NCBI GenBank assembly: GCA_903861075.1
Contig: CAIOSY010000151.1
Location: 1-44,391, forward strand
Direction: 5' to 3'
From: an uncultured Nitrosomonadales bacterium
GTDB lineage: Bacteria; Pseudomonadota; Gammaproteobacteria; Burkholderiales; Gallionellaceae
DNA length: 44,391 bases
How positions within the stretch are numbered: the stretch's first letter is position 1; the number at the start of each line of letters is the position of its first letter. The notes beneath the pieces are model-generated. The model worked only from the letters and a program-made list of their open reading frames with translations, was not told where the DNA came from and ran no database searches. This document shows positions 7,935-15,159 of this stretch, piece by piece. A program made the position numbers and the translations under genes.

Positions 7935-8279
7935 ATGGAACCGATATTTGATGTGTTATCCGATGCGACTCGCCGCCACATGCTGGCTTTGCTCATCACT
8001 GAAACTGAACTGTGCGTGTGCGAACTGGTCGCGGCACTAGACGACATTCAGCCCAAAGTTTCACGTCATCTTGCGGTGCTACGCGATGCCGGCTGGGTGA
8101 ACGCACGACGAGAGGGAACCTGGATGTTTTACAGTTTGGCCGCCTTACCCGCATGGGCGAAAAGTGTAGCCGACGCACTGACACAAGGCGGTGTGCCTGC
8201 TGTCGAATTGAACAAGTCACAAAAAAGACTGGCACATTTTGCAGGTCGTCCTGTCCGAGCAATCGGGGATACCACATGA
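7935..8279 (+). CDS. ArsR/SmtB-family metal(loid)-responsive repressor
   Basis: A 114-residue winged-helix repressor with the ArsR core: PIFDVLSDATRRHMLALL, the metal-site helix ELCVCEL (C27, C29), then QPKVSRHLAVLRDAGWVNARREGTWMFYSL as recognition helix and wing. The CxC in the ELCVCEL helix is the classical As(III)/Sb(III) (alpha3) site. ATG 7935 gives the usual N-terminus; the longer frame would need a TTG at 7899 inside the AT-rich operator-like region. Its stop overlaps the permease start (ATGA), so it heads a metal-efflux type operon and likely represses it when metal-free. Confidence 0.9.
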   Translation: MEPIFDVLSDATRRHMLALLITETELCVCELVAALDDIQPKVSRHLAVLRDAGWVNARREGTWMFYSLAALPAWAKSVADALTQGGVPAVELNKSQKRLAHFAGRPVRAIGDTT

Positions 8280-9304
8280 GTTTATTTATTAAAAATCAGC
8301 CACGCGCCTTTTTGCTTATCGCCGCGATAATTTGGTTTGCACTCTACAAAACACTGGAGCCACTTTCACACATACTGGTAAATAGACTCGCGCTTAAACC
8401 GGCTAGTCATAGCTATGATGCGCTGCAATTTTTCTTGTATGACACACCCAAGGTATTGCTACTATTGGCGGGCGTCGTGATGGTCATGGGTATGGCAAAT
8501 TCGTACTTTACACCGGAACGCACTCGCGCTCTACTGGCCGGACGGCATGAAAGTATCGGGAATATCATGGCGGCCCTGCTCGGGATCGTTACCCCGTTCT
8601 GCTCTTGCTCCGCCGTGCCATTGTTTATCGGTTTTGTACAAGCAGGCATTCCGCTGGGTGTAACCTTTTCCTTTCTAATTTCAGCACCCATGGTCAATGA
8701 GATTGCATTGACCCTGCTGTTCGCGCTGTTCGGCTGGAAGATTGCCGCACTGTATCTCGCCTTGGGGCTGTCTATTGCCATATTTTCTGGATATATCATA
8801 GGCTATTTAAAAATGGAAGCGCATCTGGAAGACTGGGTACGCAACATGACTCATGTACAGGCCACAACAGGGGCGGATGAGCTGACATTAGCTGATCGTA
8901 TTGCAGCAGGCCTGAACAACGTACGTGAAATCGTTGGTAAGGTATGGCTTTATGTTCTCGCGGGTATCGCCATAGGCGCGGGTATTCACGGTTACGTTCC
9001 GCAGGATTTCATGGCTGACCTGATGGGAAAAGATGCGCCGTGGTGGTCGGTGCCGGCCTCGGTATTGATCGGAGTACCGATGTACACCAACGCTGCGGGC
9101 ATCATCCCCATAGTCGAAGCACTGTTAGCCAAAGGTGCGTCACTTGGCACGGTACTGGCCTTTATGATGAGCGTAATCGCACTATCATTGCCGGAGATAG
9201 TCATTTTACGCAAAGTGCTCAAACCTAAGTTAATCGCAGTCTTCGTCGGAGTCGTCTCTATAGGCATCATGCTGGTGGGTTATATATTCAACGCGGTGGT
9301 ATAG
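8276..9304 (+). CDS. Permease of the ArsP/SO_0444 (DUF318) metal-efflux family
   Basis: A 342-residue membrane protein of the DUF318 permease family. It has about eight hydrophobic segments in two groups, separated by a hydrophilic stretch (MEAHLEDWVRNMTHVQATTG). The signature GIVTPFCSCSAVPLF carries C109 and C111, the cysteine pair of this family, and the second repeat has GVPMYTNAAGIIPIVEALL. Relatives include ArsP (methylarsenite efflux) and SO_0444-type Cu/Zn exporters; which substrate applies cannot be decided from sequence. The ArsR repressor overlaps it by ATGA, which sets the start at 8276 although the frame is open further upstream. Confidence 0.85.
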   Translation: MSLFIKNQPRAFLLIAAIIWFALYKTLEPLSHILVNRLALKPASHSYDALQFFLYDTPKVLLLLAGVVMVMGMANSYFTPERTRALLAGRHESIGNIMAALLGIVTPFCSCSAVPLFIGFVQAGIPLGVTFSFLISAPMVNEIALTLLFALFGWKIAALYLALGLSIAIFSGYIIGYLKMEAHLEDWVRNMTHVQATTGADELTLADRIAAGLNNVREIVGKVWLYVLAGIAIGAGIHGYVPQDFMADLMGKDAPWWSVPASVLIGVPMYTNAAGIIPIVEALLAKGASLGTVLAFMMSVIALSLPEIVILRKVLKPKLIAVFVGVVSIGIMLVGYIFNAVV

Positions 9305-9420
9305 GTCAGATGGAAATCTATCGCGACGCAACATTCTCATTCGCGTTAGCATCGCCATTTTAAAATCCGTTTGTGCTGCCCGGAATCTGGCAGCACGTTT
9401 AATACATCAGGGGAAACACG

Positions 9421-9669
9421 ATGGAAATCAATCGTATCGTTAGCGTCTTTGCAGGGTTTATGGTCATGTTCAGCCTTGGGATGGCACACTGGATGGGACA
9501 AATTGATCTGTCGCACTTAAGCTGGCTGTGGCTAACTCTGTTCGTCGGCTTTAATGTGTTTCAGATGGGCTTTACCGGCTTCTGTCCATTGGTGAACATT
9601 TTGAAACGTCTGGGAATAGGCAAAGGCGAATGCTGCACGCCATCCAAAAACGGGAAATCCTGCTGCTAA
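9421..9669 (+). CDS. Small membrane protein, DUF2892/YgaP-like
   Basis: An 82-residue protein with two membrane helices (about 5-24 and 34-54) and the DUF2892 pattern MEINRIVSVFAGFMVMFSLG, then GFNVFQMGFTGFCPLVNILKRLG. The C-terminal tail ECCTPSKNGKSCC has two CC pairs. In YgaP a similar membrane unit carries a rhodanese domain; here it stands alone. Start ATG 9421 has GGGGAAACACG before it. It lies 116 bases after the permease and 16 before the thioredoxin-like gene, all codirectional, so it is probably part of the same metal/sulfur-stress cassette. The vicinal cysteines suggest metal or persulfide handling (inference). Confidence 0.8.
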   Translation: MEINRIVSVFAGFMVMFSLGMAHWMGQIDLSHLSWLWLTLFVGFNVFQMGFTGFCPLVNILKRLGIGKGECCTPSKNGKSCC

Positions 9670-9685
9670 TCATCAAGGAGTTGAC

Positions 9686-9916
9686 ATGAAACACATTAAA
9701 GTCTTGGGTACAGGTTGCGCTAATTGCAAGAGTACGATGAAACTCATAGCAGATATTGCCCTCGAAAAAGGTGTGGACATTCAATTAGAGAAAACAGAAG
9801 AAATTCAGGACATCATGGCTTATGGTGTGATGTCCACACCCGGCGTCGTGATAGATGAAAAAGTGGTCCATGCAGGCGGCATTCCAAGCAGGGATAAAAT
9901 TTCAGGCTGGTTTTAA
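9686..9916 (+). CDS. Thioredoxin-like redox-active disulfide protein (MTH895-type)
   Basis: A 76-residue minimal thioredoxin fold. It has KHIKVLGTGCANCKSTMKL with the CANC active site (C11, C14), a central QLEKTEEIQDIMAYGVMSTPGVVIDEKVV with the cis-proline loop STPGVV, and a terminal GGIPSRDKISGWF. These small proteins often accompany DUF318 permeases, as here, and may reduce cysteines or pass metal to the exporter. AAGGAG lies just upstream of ATG 9686. It is the last intact gene of the arsR cassette. Confidence 0.87.
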   Translation: MKHIKVLGTGCANCKSTMKLIADIALEKGVDIQLEKTEEIQDIMAYGVMSTPGVVIDEKVVHAGGIPSRDKISGWF

Positions 9917-9917
9917 T

Positions 9918-10064
9918 GCACAGCGGCGTCAGTCACTGCATCTTTCGCTGGATGGCGTGCCCGCCTCGATTGAAGTGGAAGCTGTCAAAAATTACTTATC
10001 AGCGCTACCTGGCGTTAACGCTGTCCATGATCGGAACAACGACGCTTGTCGGGTGGCAATCTGA
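9918..10064 (+). pseudogene. Fragment of a cation diffusion facilitator (CzcD/ZitB-like) C-terminal domain
   Basis: Immediately after the thioredoxin-like stop, a frame without its own start encodes RRQSLHLSLDGVPASIEVEA, then VKNYLSALPGVNAVHD. This matches the cytoplasmic C-terminal domain of CDF zinc/cadmium exporters, where LDGVP..I....V..YL..LPGV..VHD is followed by LHIWA. Here the match stops right at HD and the frame ends after RNNDACRVAI. The membrane domain and the rest of the C-terminal domain are missing, so this is a relic. It suggests that a CDF gene once belonged to this metal cassette. Confidence 0.6.
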
Positions 10065-10098
10065 TGAAGCACAGCAATCAAACACTCAAAGAACAAGC

Positions 10099-11475
10099 TT
10101 AGAATGGCACAATCAGATGCGGTGCGGCACTCAGAAGCAGGCTGCGAAATTCATCCTGTATGCGTTCTAAGGCGGAATCATTATCGGCTTCAAAACGCAA
10201 CACAATAGCGGGCGTGGTATTTGATGCACGAACCAAACCAAAGCCATCAACAAACTCAACTCGCAAGCCGTCTATCGTAATGATGTCTATCGCGCCGGTA
10301 AAAAACGCGGTATCCCGCAACTTTTCCAACAGGGCATAATTCTCTTCTACCCCTGTTTTAATATGCAATTCGGGTGTACAACAAGCACAGGGCAAGGCAT
10401 TCAGTACGGCACTCGGATCGTTGACCCGGCTTAATATTTCCAGCAGGCGCGCGCCGCCATATAAGCCATCATCAAACCCGTACCAGCGCTCAACAAAAAA
10501 CAGATGCCCCGTCATCTCTCCGCCGAGCAATGCCCCTGTCTCACGCATTTTCGCCTTAATCAACGAATGGCCGGTTTTCCAGATAATGGGAATCCCGCCA
10601 TGCGATCGAATCCATCCGAACAAATGACGCGTGGATTTAATGTCGAAAATCACCGACGCCCCCGGATTACGCGTCAACATATCGGCAGCAAATAGCATCA
10701 ATTGCCGGTCGGAATAAATAATATTGCCCTCTTTCGTGACCACACCCAGACGGTCACCATCTCCGTCAAAAGCCAGCCCCAGCTCGCTGCCATTATTTTT
10801 GACTGCGGCAATGAGTGCTTGCAGATTTTCAGGGACTGAGGGATCAGGATGGTGATTTGGAAAGTGCCCGTCAACTTCGCAATACAGCTCTTCAACAAGA
10901 CAACCCAGCGCGCGATATAGTTTAGCGACATAAGCCCCCGCCACACCGTTACCGCAATCCACGGTAATTTTCATTGTGCGCGCCAATTTAACATCTGAAA
11001 CAATACGCGCCATATACGCTGCGCCAATATCCTGTTGCGTGTAGTGCCCCGCTCCGGTCGTCAACTCATGCTGATCAATGCGGCAACGTAATGCCTGTAT
11101 CGCATCTCCATATAAGGTCACTCCCGCCAGTACGATTTTCACACCGTTATAGTCGGGTGGATTATGGCTGCCGGTAAGCACGACGCAACTATTTGTATTC
11201 AAATAAAACGCCGCAAAATAAGCCATCGGTGTCGTCACACAGCCAATATCGATTACATCAATACCGCTTTTTTGTATGCCGCACGCCAGGGATTTGATCA
11301 GCTCGGGACCCGACAAACGACCGTCACGAGCGATAACTATCGTATGTTGCCCGCATTTTATCGCTTCAGAACCGATGGCATGACCAATTACTTCAATCAT
11401 TTCAGGCGTGAGCGTTTCTCCGACAATGCCACGAATATCGTAAGCTTTAAAGATTTCACGCGTAACAAGGGACAT
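10099..11475 (-). CDS. Phosphomannomutase/phosphoglucomutase
   Basis: A 458-residue alpha-D-phosphohexomutase of the AlgC/ManB type. The phosphoserine loop TGSHNPPDYNG is at 101-111 (S103), the metal loop DGDGDR at 237-242, and the sugar-specificity loop GEMTGH near 320. It interconverts hexose-6-phosphates and hexose-1-phosphates for LPS, exopolysaccharide or glycogen precursors. The start is ATG 11475 (MSLVTREIFKAYDIRG), with AAGGA eight bases upstream; the frame continues to 11499 without better support. It is convergent with the metal cassette and stands alone on its strand. Confidence 0.92.
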   Translation of the reverse strand: MSLVTREIFKAYDIRGIVGETLTPEMIEVIGHAIGSEAIKCGQHTIVIARDGRLSGPELIKSLACGIQKSGIDVIDIGCVTTPMAYFAAFYLNTNSCVVLTGSHNPPDYNGVKIVLAGVTLYGDAIQALRCRIDQHELTTGAGHYTQQDIGAAYMARIVSDVKLARTMKITVDCGNGVAGAYVAKLYRALGCLVEELYCEVDGHFPNHHPDPSVPENLQALIAAVKNNGSELGLAFDGDGDRLGVVTKEGNIIYSDRQLMLFAADMLTRNPGASVIFDIKSTRHLFGWIRSHGGIPIIWKTGHSLIKAKMRETGALLGGEMTGHLFFVERWYGFDDGLYGGARLLEILSRVNDPSAVLNALPCACCTPELHIKTGVEENYALLEKLRDTAFFTGAIDIITIDGLRVEFVDGFGLVRASNTTPAIVLRFEADNDSALERIQDEFRSLLLSAAPHLIVPF

Positions 11476-11586
11476 CAGATTTTCCTTATCAATCAGCACA
11501 CCAATAGCCTGATAAATGTAAATTGACCCATCATAGAAAAATAATTACGCATTTATGATGCAACTATTTTGGCAGATAGAGCCACA

Positions 11587-12135
11587 TTATTGTCCAAATA
11601 GAAATTTTGCACCGCGCCGTTCTGCCATTTTTTTCCCAATGAATTCCAGCTGTTGCAAAGTGAGCAGCCGGGCCGCTAATGGCAGCAACTGAGTATTCTC
11701 AATAGCAATATGATCTGAATAGGATGTAATAAAATTATTTATAATGGCCGCCTCCAACATGAGCGATTTTCCTTCAGCGAGTTCTAACAGGACTGAACGT
11801 AGCGCATCCCAGGATGCCAGCATGACGATATGCTCAGCGAGCAGACGTTCCAATAAGGCTGGAAGCGGCGTCGTTTCGAAACCCTTATGAGCACGCAGAG
11901 CCGGAAATAAGTCTTCCTCTTCATCCAGGTGATGAAATTTCCCCGCCGTTTCAAAGTAACGCAGAATATTTTTTGCAGCTTGTTGCACCTGTGTATCGAC
12001 GCCCTGCTGATTCAAATGCAGCGCCATTTTGTTCAGTGTCTCGCATTGCTGCAATATCTTGCCGTGACAGGCGTGCAGCATCTCCAGCGGATGATCGAAA
12101 CTGGGCGCCCCCTCATTTGAAATGAATGAAATCAT
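11587..12135 (-). CDS. Hemerythrin-domain (HHE) protein
   Basis: A 182-residue all-alpha protein with hemerythrin-type histidine spacing: LHACHGKIL near the start, KFHHLDEEEDLFPAL in the middle, LLAEHIVML, then YSDHIAIENTQLLPLA. These match the His/Glu ligands of a non-haem diiron centre as in HHE-domain proteins. Roles in the family include O2 sensing, NO tolerance and iron-sulfur repair; this one has no extra domain to decide. The start is taken at ATG 12135 (MISFISNEG); a longer frame runs into the upstream gene. It follows the SirB2 gene by four bases, so the two are one transcript. Confidence 0.82.
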   Translation of the reverse strand: MISFISNEGAPSFDHPLEMLHACHGKILQQCETLNKMALHLNQQGVDTQVQQAAKNILRYFETAGKFHHLDEEEDLFPALRAHKGFETTPLPALLERLLAEHIVMLASWDALRSVLLELAEGKSLMLEAAIINNFITSYSDHIAIENTQLLPLAARLLTLQQLEFIGKKMAERRGAKFLFGQ

Positions 12136-12139
12136 AATG

Positions 12140-12520
12140 TTACCCGTATATTGATGGATTGTGACTAATGGCGACCAGCACGATGTAGCAAAATACACCA
12201 AGGGCAAAAAACCCTACATAAAGTCGAGTACTCTTTTTGCAACCCGACTTGAGTGCGATTGAACCCAGCACAATATACAGCATCAACGCGGCAAGTTTAG
12301 CGCTCAGCCAACGCTCCGCGAACGGGTACTGATCGATTGTATAAGCCAGCAAAATTGCGGAGACAAGCAGCAATGTATCCACAATATGCGGCACAATTTT
12401 AATCCAGCGTTGCTGCATGACGGGGGATTCATTCATAGACCAGATGCCGCGCAGAAAAAACAGCGAAAAGCTCAGAGCGACACAAGCAACATGGATAAAC
12501 TTAAACAGCAAAAAACTCAT
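12140..12520 (-). CDS. SirB2-family integral membrane protein
   Basis: A 126-residue protein with four predicted membrane helices (about 4-24, 43-62, 72-90 and 98-118). It carries the SirB2 pattern FKFIHVACVALSFSLFFLRG, then WIKIVPHIVDTLLLVSAILLAY and WLSAKLAALMLYIVLGSIAL. SirB2 proteins are small membrane proteins of unknown biochemical role, named from a Salmonella invasion-gene regulator. The buried histidines (FIHV, PHIVD) could bind haem or metal, but this is not shown. It is transcribed with the hemerythrin gene four bases downstream. Confidence 0.82.
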   Translation of the reverse strand: MSFLLFKFIHVACVALSFSLFFLRGIWSMNESPVMQQRWIKIVPHIVDTLLLVSAILLAYTIDQYPFAERWLSAKLAALMLYIVLGSIALKSGCKKSTRLYVGFFALGVFCYIVLVAISHNPSIYG

Positions 12521-12580
12521 ATAAAAACACTTGCGATAAGTGTCGGCGTGTATTGGTTAATGTTTTGCACTATACAACAG

Positions 12581-12608
12581 AACATATATCATTTTCATAT
12601 ATTTATAC
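12581..12608. promoter_or_regulatory. AT-rich repeat upstream of the SirB2-hemerythrin pair (tentative operator)
   Basis: CATATAT occurs twice, separated by CATTTT, about 65-85 bases before the SirB2 start, inside a strongly AT-rich block. The layout is reminiscent of NO- or redox-responsive operators, but no consensus is matched well. A nearby hairpin at 12527-12543 (ACACTT/AAGTGT, five-base loop) lies just before the start codon. Confidence 0.22.
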
Positions 12609-12748
12609 AAACATCATTACGGAAATCGACTTCCATCCCCGCTCAATCAAGCTCATAAATATTGACTTTAGAATATAGCGCCAGGCAAAGTGCAGCAGGG
12701 AAAGATACAGTTTAAAGAAGAAAAAGCAGGGATCGTATGCTGATCAGC

Positions 12749-13765
12749 TTATTGTGACTCAATGACAGAAAGAATTTTTCGCCACATCAAATCAGGGGTG
12801 AGCTGATTCATGCAATTAAAATGCCCAAGCGGGCACTCGCGTTTAAAACAGGGACTGCAGGCAATATCGATTTTCACCACCTGAGCCAATTTTGAAAGAG
12901 GCGGGGTAAATTGAGGACTACTGGATCCAAATACCGCCAAAAGAGGACGATCCAGCGCTGCGGCAAGATGCATTAGGCCTGAATCATTGCTTATCACCAA
13001 ATCTGCACAGGACAACAGCGCCAGCGCATCCGTTAAATCAGTACGACCACACAAATTCACAATATCGGGGTGGCTGTGTGTGACGATATTATCGGCCACT
13101 TCTCGATCTTTTCCTGAACCTATTAACCAAACGGCATAACCCCGGACCTGTAAACGCAGAGCCGTATCAGCAAAATAGGATACAGGCCAGCGCTTGGCGG
13201 GACCATATTCAGCGCCAGGGCAAAATATCACGACGGGTTGATCGAGCGTTAGGGCAAGTTTATTTAATGTCGCATCGCGCTGCCCCACCGAGACGTTCAA
13301 CTGAGGGATTGCCAGCGGACGAGGAATATTTCCCTGGGGTACTTCTGCCAGTTGAGAAAAGCGCTCGACCATGAGCGGCAACACTGTCTTATCCAATTTT
13401 CGCGCATCATTGAGCAGACCATAGCGTAGCTCACCTATAAAACCGGTGCGCAACGGAATATTTGCAAAAAAAGGCACTAAGGCGGATTTAAGGGAGTTAG
13501 GCAATACAATTGCTTGATCGTATTGGCCGGCACGCAATTGCACCCCCAATTGATAACGGGCTTTAAACTGCAGCGCACCGTGAGGAAAAGGATTAACAAT
13601 AATATGATGAACTTCTGGCAACGCGCGCAACAACCCCTCCGTCCAAGAGGGGGCGAGCACATCGATAATACAATCGGGATAATGCTGCTTGAGTCGCATC
13701 AGCATAGGCTGCATCAGCATGCAATCCCCTACCCAACTGGGGGCGACAACCAGGATTTTTCTCAT
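12749..13765 (-). CDS. waaF: ADP-heptose:LPS heptosyltransferase II
   Basis: A 338-residue GT9 glycosyltransferase. The N-terminus MRKILVVAPSWVGDCMLMQPML is the WaaF-type signature (SWVGD). The donor site includes VIFCPGAEYGPAKRWPVSYFA and LVISNDSGLMHLAAALDRPLLAVFGSSSP, where NDSGLMH is the conserved ADP-heptose binding stretch. It adds the second L-glycero-D-manno-heptose to the LPS inner core on the cytoplasmic face of the inner membrane. It follows ilvE and a small zinc-finger gene, a gene order common in betaproteobacteria. Confidence 0.93.
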   Translation of the reverse strand: MRKILVVAPSWVGDCMLMQPMLMRLKQHYPDCIIDVLAPSWTEGLLRALPEVHHIIVNPFPHGALQFKARYQLGVQLRAGQYDQAIVLPNSLKSALVPFFANIPLRTGFIGELRYGLLNDARKLDKTVLPLMVERFSQLAEVPQGNIPRPLAIPQLNVSVGQRDATLNKLALTLDQPVVIFCPGAEYGPAKRWPVSYFADTALRLQVRGYAVWLIGSGKDREVADNIVTHSHPDIVNLCGRTDLTDALALLSCADLVISNDSGLMHLAAALDRPLLAVFGSSSPQFTPPLSKLAQVVKIDIACSPCFKRECPLGHFNCMNQLTPDLMWRKILSVIESQ

Positions 13766-13811
13766 TCAGCTATTTCGCCCGTCCTCATCTGAATTATCGT
13801 TTCCAATAAAG

Positions 13812-14000
13812 CTAATGATGCCCTTGAGGCAATTCGCCCTTAAACTGGTAAATCGTACCACAATAAGGACAATGTGCTACACCATGCGCGTCTAAAGCCA
13901 ATGACACTTTAGGATGCGCATTCCACAGACTCGCTTTAGGCATCGGGCAAGTCAGGGGTAAATCCTGCACTGTTACTTCAACTCGAGTTGCTGTACTCAC
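13812..14000 (-). CDS. Small zinc-finger (zf-CHCC) protein
   Basis: A 62-residue protein of the zf-CHCC domain family. C18 (LTCPMP), histidines in WNAHPKVSLALDAHG, and CPYC (C44, C47) form a single zinc site; GTIYQF follows. It resembles the mitochondrial complex I subunit NDUFS6 zinc domain in outline, but the bacterial free-standing forms have no assigned role. It lies 11 bases after ilvE and 46 before waaF, same strand, a recurring trio in betaproteobacteria. Confidence 0.85.
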   Translation of the reverse strand: MSTATRVEVTVQDLPLTCPMPKASLWNAHPKVSLALDAHGVAHCPYCGTIYQFKGELPQGHH

Positions 14001-14011
14001 GGCTTATCTCC

Positions 14012-14932
14012 TTAAACGTAATCTAACCAGTCAGTGTGATTCGGATGTTTTCCTGCAACACAGTCAAAAAATGCCTGTTGCAACAACGTCGTAATCGGCC
14101 CACGTGATCCGGCGCCTATAATGCGCTGATCCAATTCGCGTATGGGCGTCACTTCTGCTGCCGTTCCTGTGAAAAAAGCCTCATCGGCGCAGTAAATTTC
14201 ATCGCGGGTAATACGCTTTTCAATCACTTCAATGCCCATTTCTTTGGCAAGCGTAATAACAGAGTCGCGGGTAATACCTTCCAGACAAGAAGTCAAATCC
14301 GGGGTATATAACTTACCTTTTTTGACAATAAACAGATTTTCGCCCGCACCTTCAGCGACATAACCATCCACATCCAACAACAAGGCTTCATCGTAACCAT
14401 CGTTAGCTACTTCCTGATGCGCAAGTATTGAGTTGGCATAAGTAGTCACTGACTTGGCACGACACATATTCACATTGACATGATGACGGGTAAAACTGGA
14501 GGTTTTGACACGAATGCCTTTTTGCATACCTTCATCGCCCAGGTAAGCTCCCCAGGGCCAGGCGGCTATCGCCACATGGGTAGACAAAGTCGTCGCGGCA
14601 ATACCCATTGCTTCTGATCCGTAAAAACAGATCGGACGAATATAGCACGATTCAAGTTTGTTAGTGCGCACCACTTCACGATGCGCTTCCATGATTGTTT
14701 CTTTATCAAAGGGCATTTTCATCTGGAAGATGTGTGCCGAATTAAACAAGCGCTCGGTGTGTTCACGCAGACGGAAAATTGCCGTACCTTCTGCTGCCTT
14801 GTAGGCGCGGACGCCTTCAAATACACCCATGCCATAGTGCAGTGTATGGGTCAACACATGGGTAGTTGCATCACGCCAAGGCACAAGCTTGCCATCGTGC
14901 CAGATAAAACCGTCGCGGTCAGACATGGACAT
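14012..14932 (-). CDS. ilvE: Branched-chain amino acid aminotransferase
   Basis: A 306-residue class IV PLP aminotransferase. The Schiff-base lysine is K160 in [32 protein letters not shown] (28-44) and [12 protein letters not shown] are the substrate and phosphate-binding signatures. It catalyses the last step of leucine, isoleucine and valine synthesis with glutamate. ATG 14932 is chosen because AAAGGA lies about eight bases upstream; the frame could start at 14956, where no ribosome site is seen. Length equals the E. coli enzyme class. It heads the ilvE-zinc finger-waaF unit. Confidence 0.94.
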   Translation of the reverse strand: MSMSDRDGFIWHDGKLVPWRDATTHVLTHTLHYGMGVFEGVRAYKAAEGTAIFRLREHTERLFNSAHIFQMKMPFDKETIMEAHREVVRTNKLESCYIRPICFYGSEAMGIAATTLSTHVAIAAWPWGAYLGDEGMQKGIRVKTSSFTRHHVNVNMCRAKSVTTYANSILAHQEVANDGYDEALLLDVDGYVAEGAGENLFIVKKGKLYTPDLTSCLEGITRDSVITLAKEMGIEVIEKRITRDEIYCADEAFFTGTAAEVTPIRELDQRIIGAGSRGPITTLLQQAFFDCVAGKHPNHTDWLDYV

Positions 14933-15159
14933 ATACGAATTCCTTTGAGGTGTCATTTACAAAGGATGGATTCTAGCGTTTTATCCATGATTTATGAAGC
15001 AAAATACGCATATCAACGACGACTCGCACGAACAAAGAGAATGAACGGTGAAATTAAAGGTGAAAATTGCAACTCTCTCCCGCTGAATAACCCTCATCTG
15101 ACCCTGTTTAGCAAAAAATTAAACGCTATACCAAACGGGCTTGTATCTACCTCAGTTAT

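Noticed and set aside
8012-8275. Long upstream extension of the DUF318 permease frame across arsR
   Set aside because: It reads arsR in another frame. The ATG at 8276 overlapping the arsR stop gives the normal family N-terminus.
9916-10170. 84-codon ORF after the thioredoxin-like gene
   Set aside because: It is out of frame with the CDF relic and runs into the antisense of the mutase; no family likeness.
12527-12543. ACACTT/AAGTGT hairpin before the SirB2 gene as a riboswitch or terminator
   Set aside because: A six-base stem is too short to support a function by itself.
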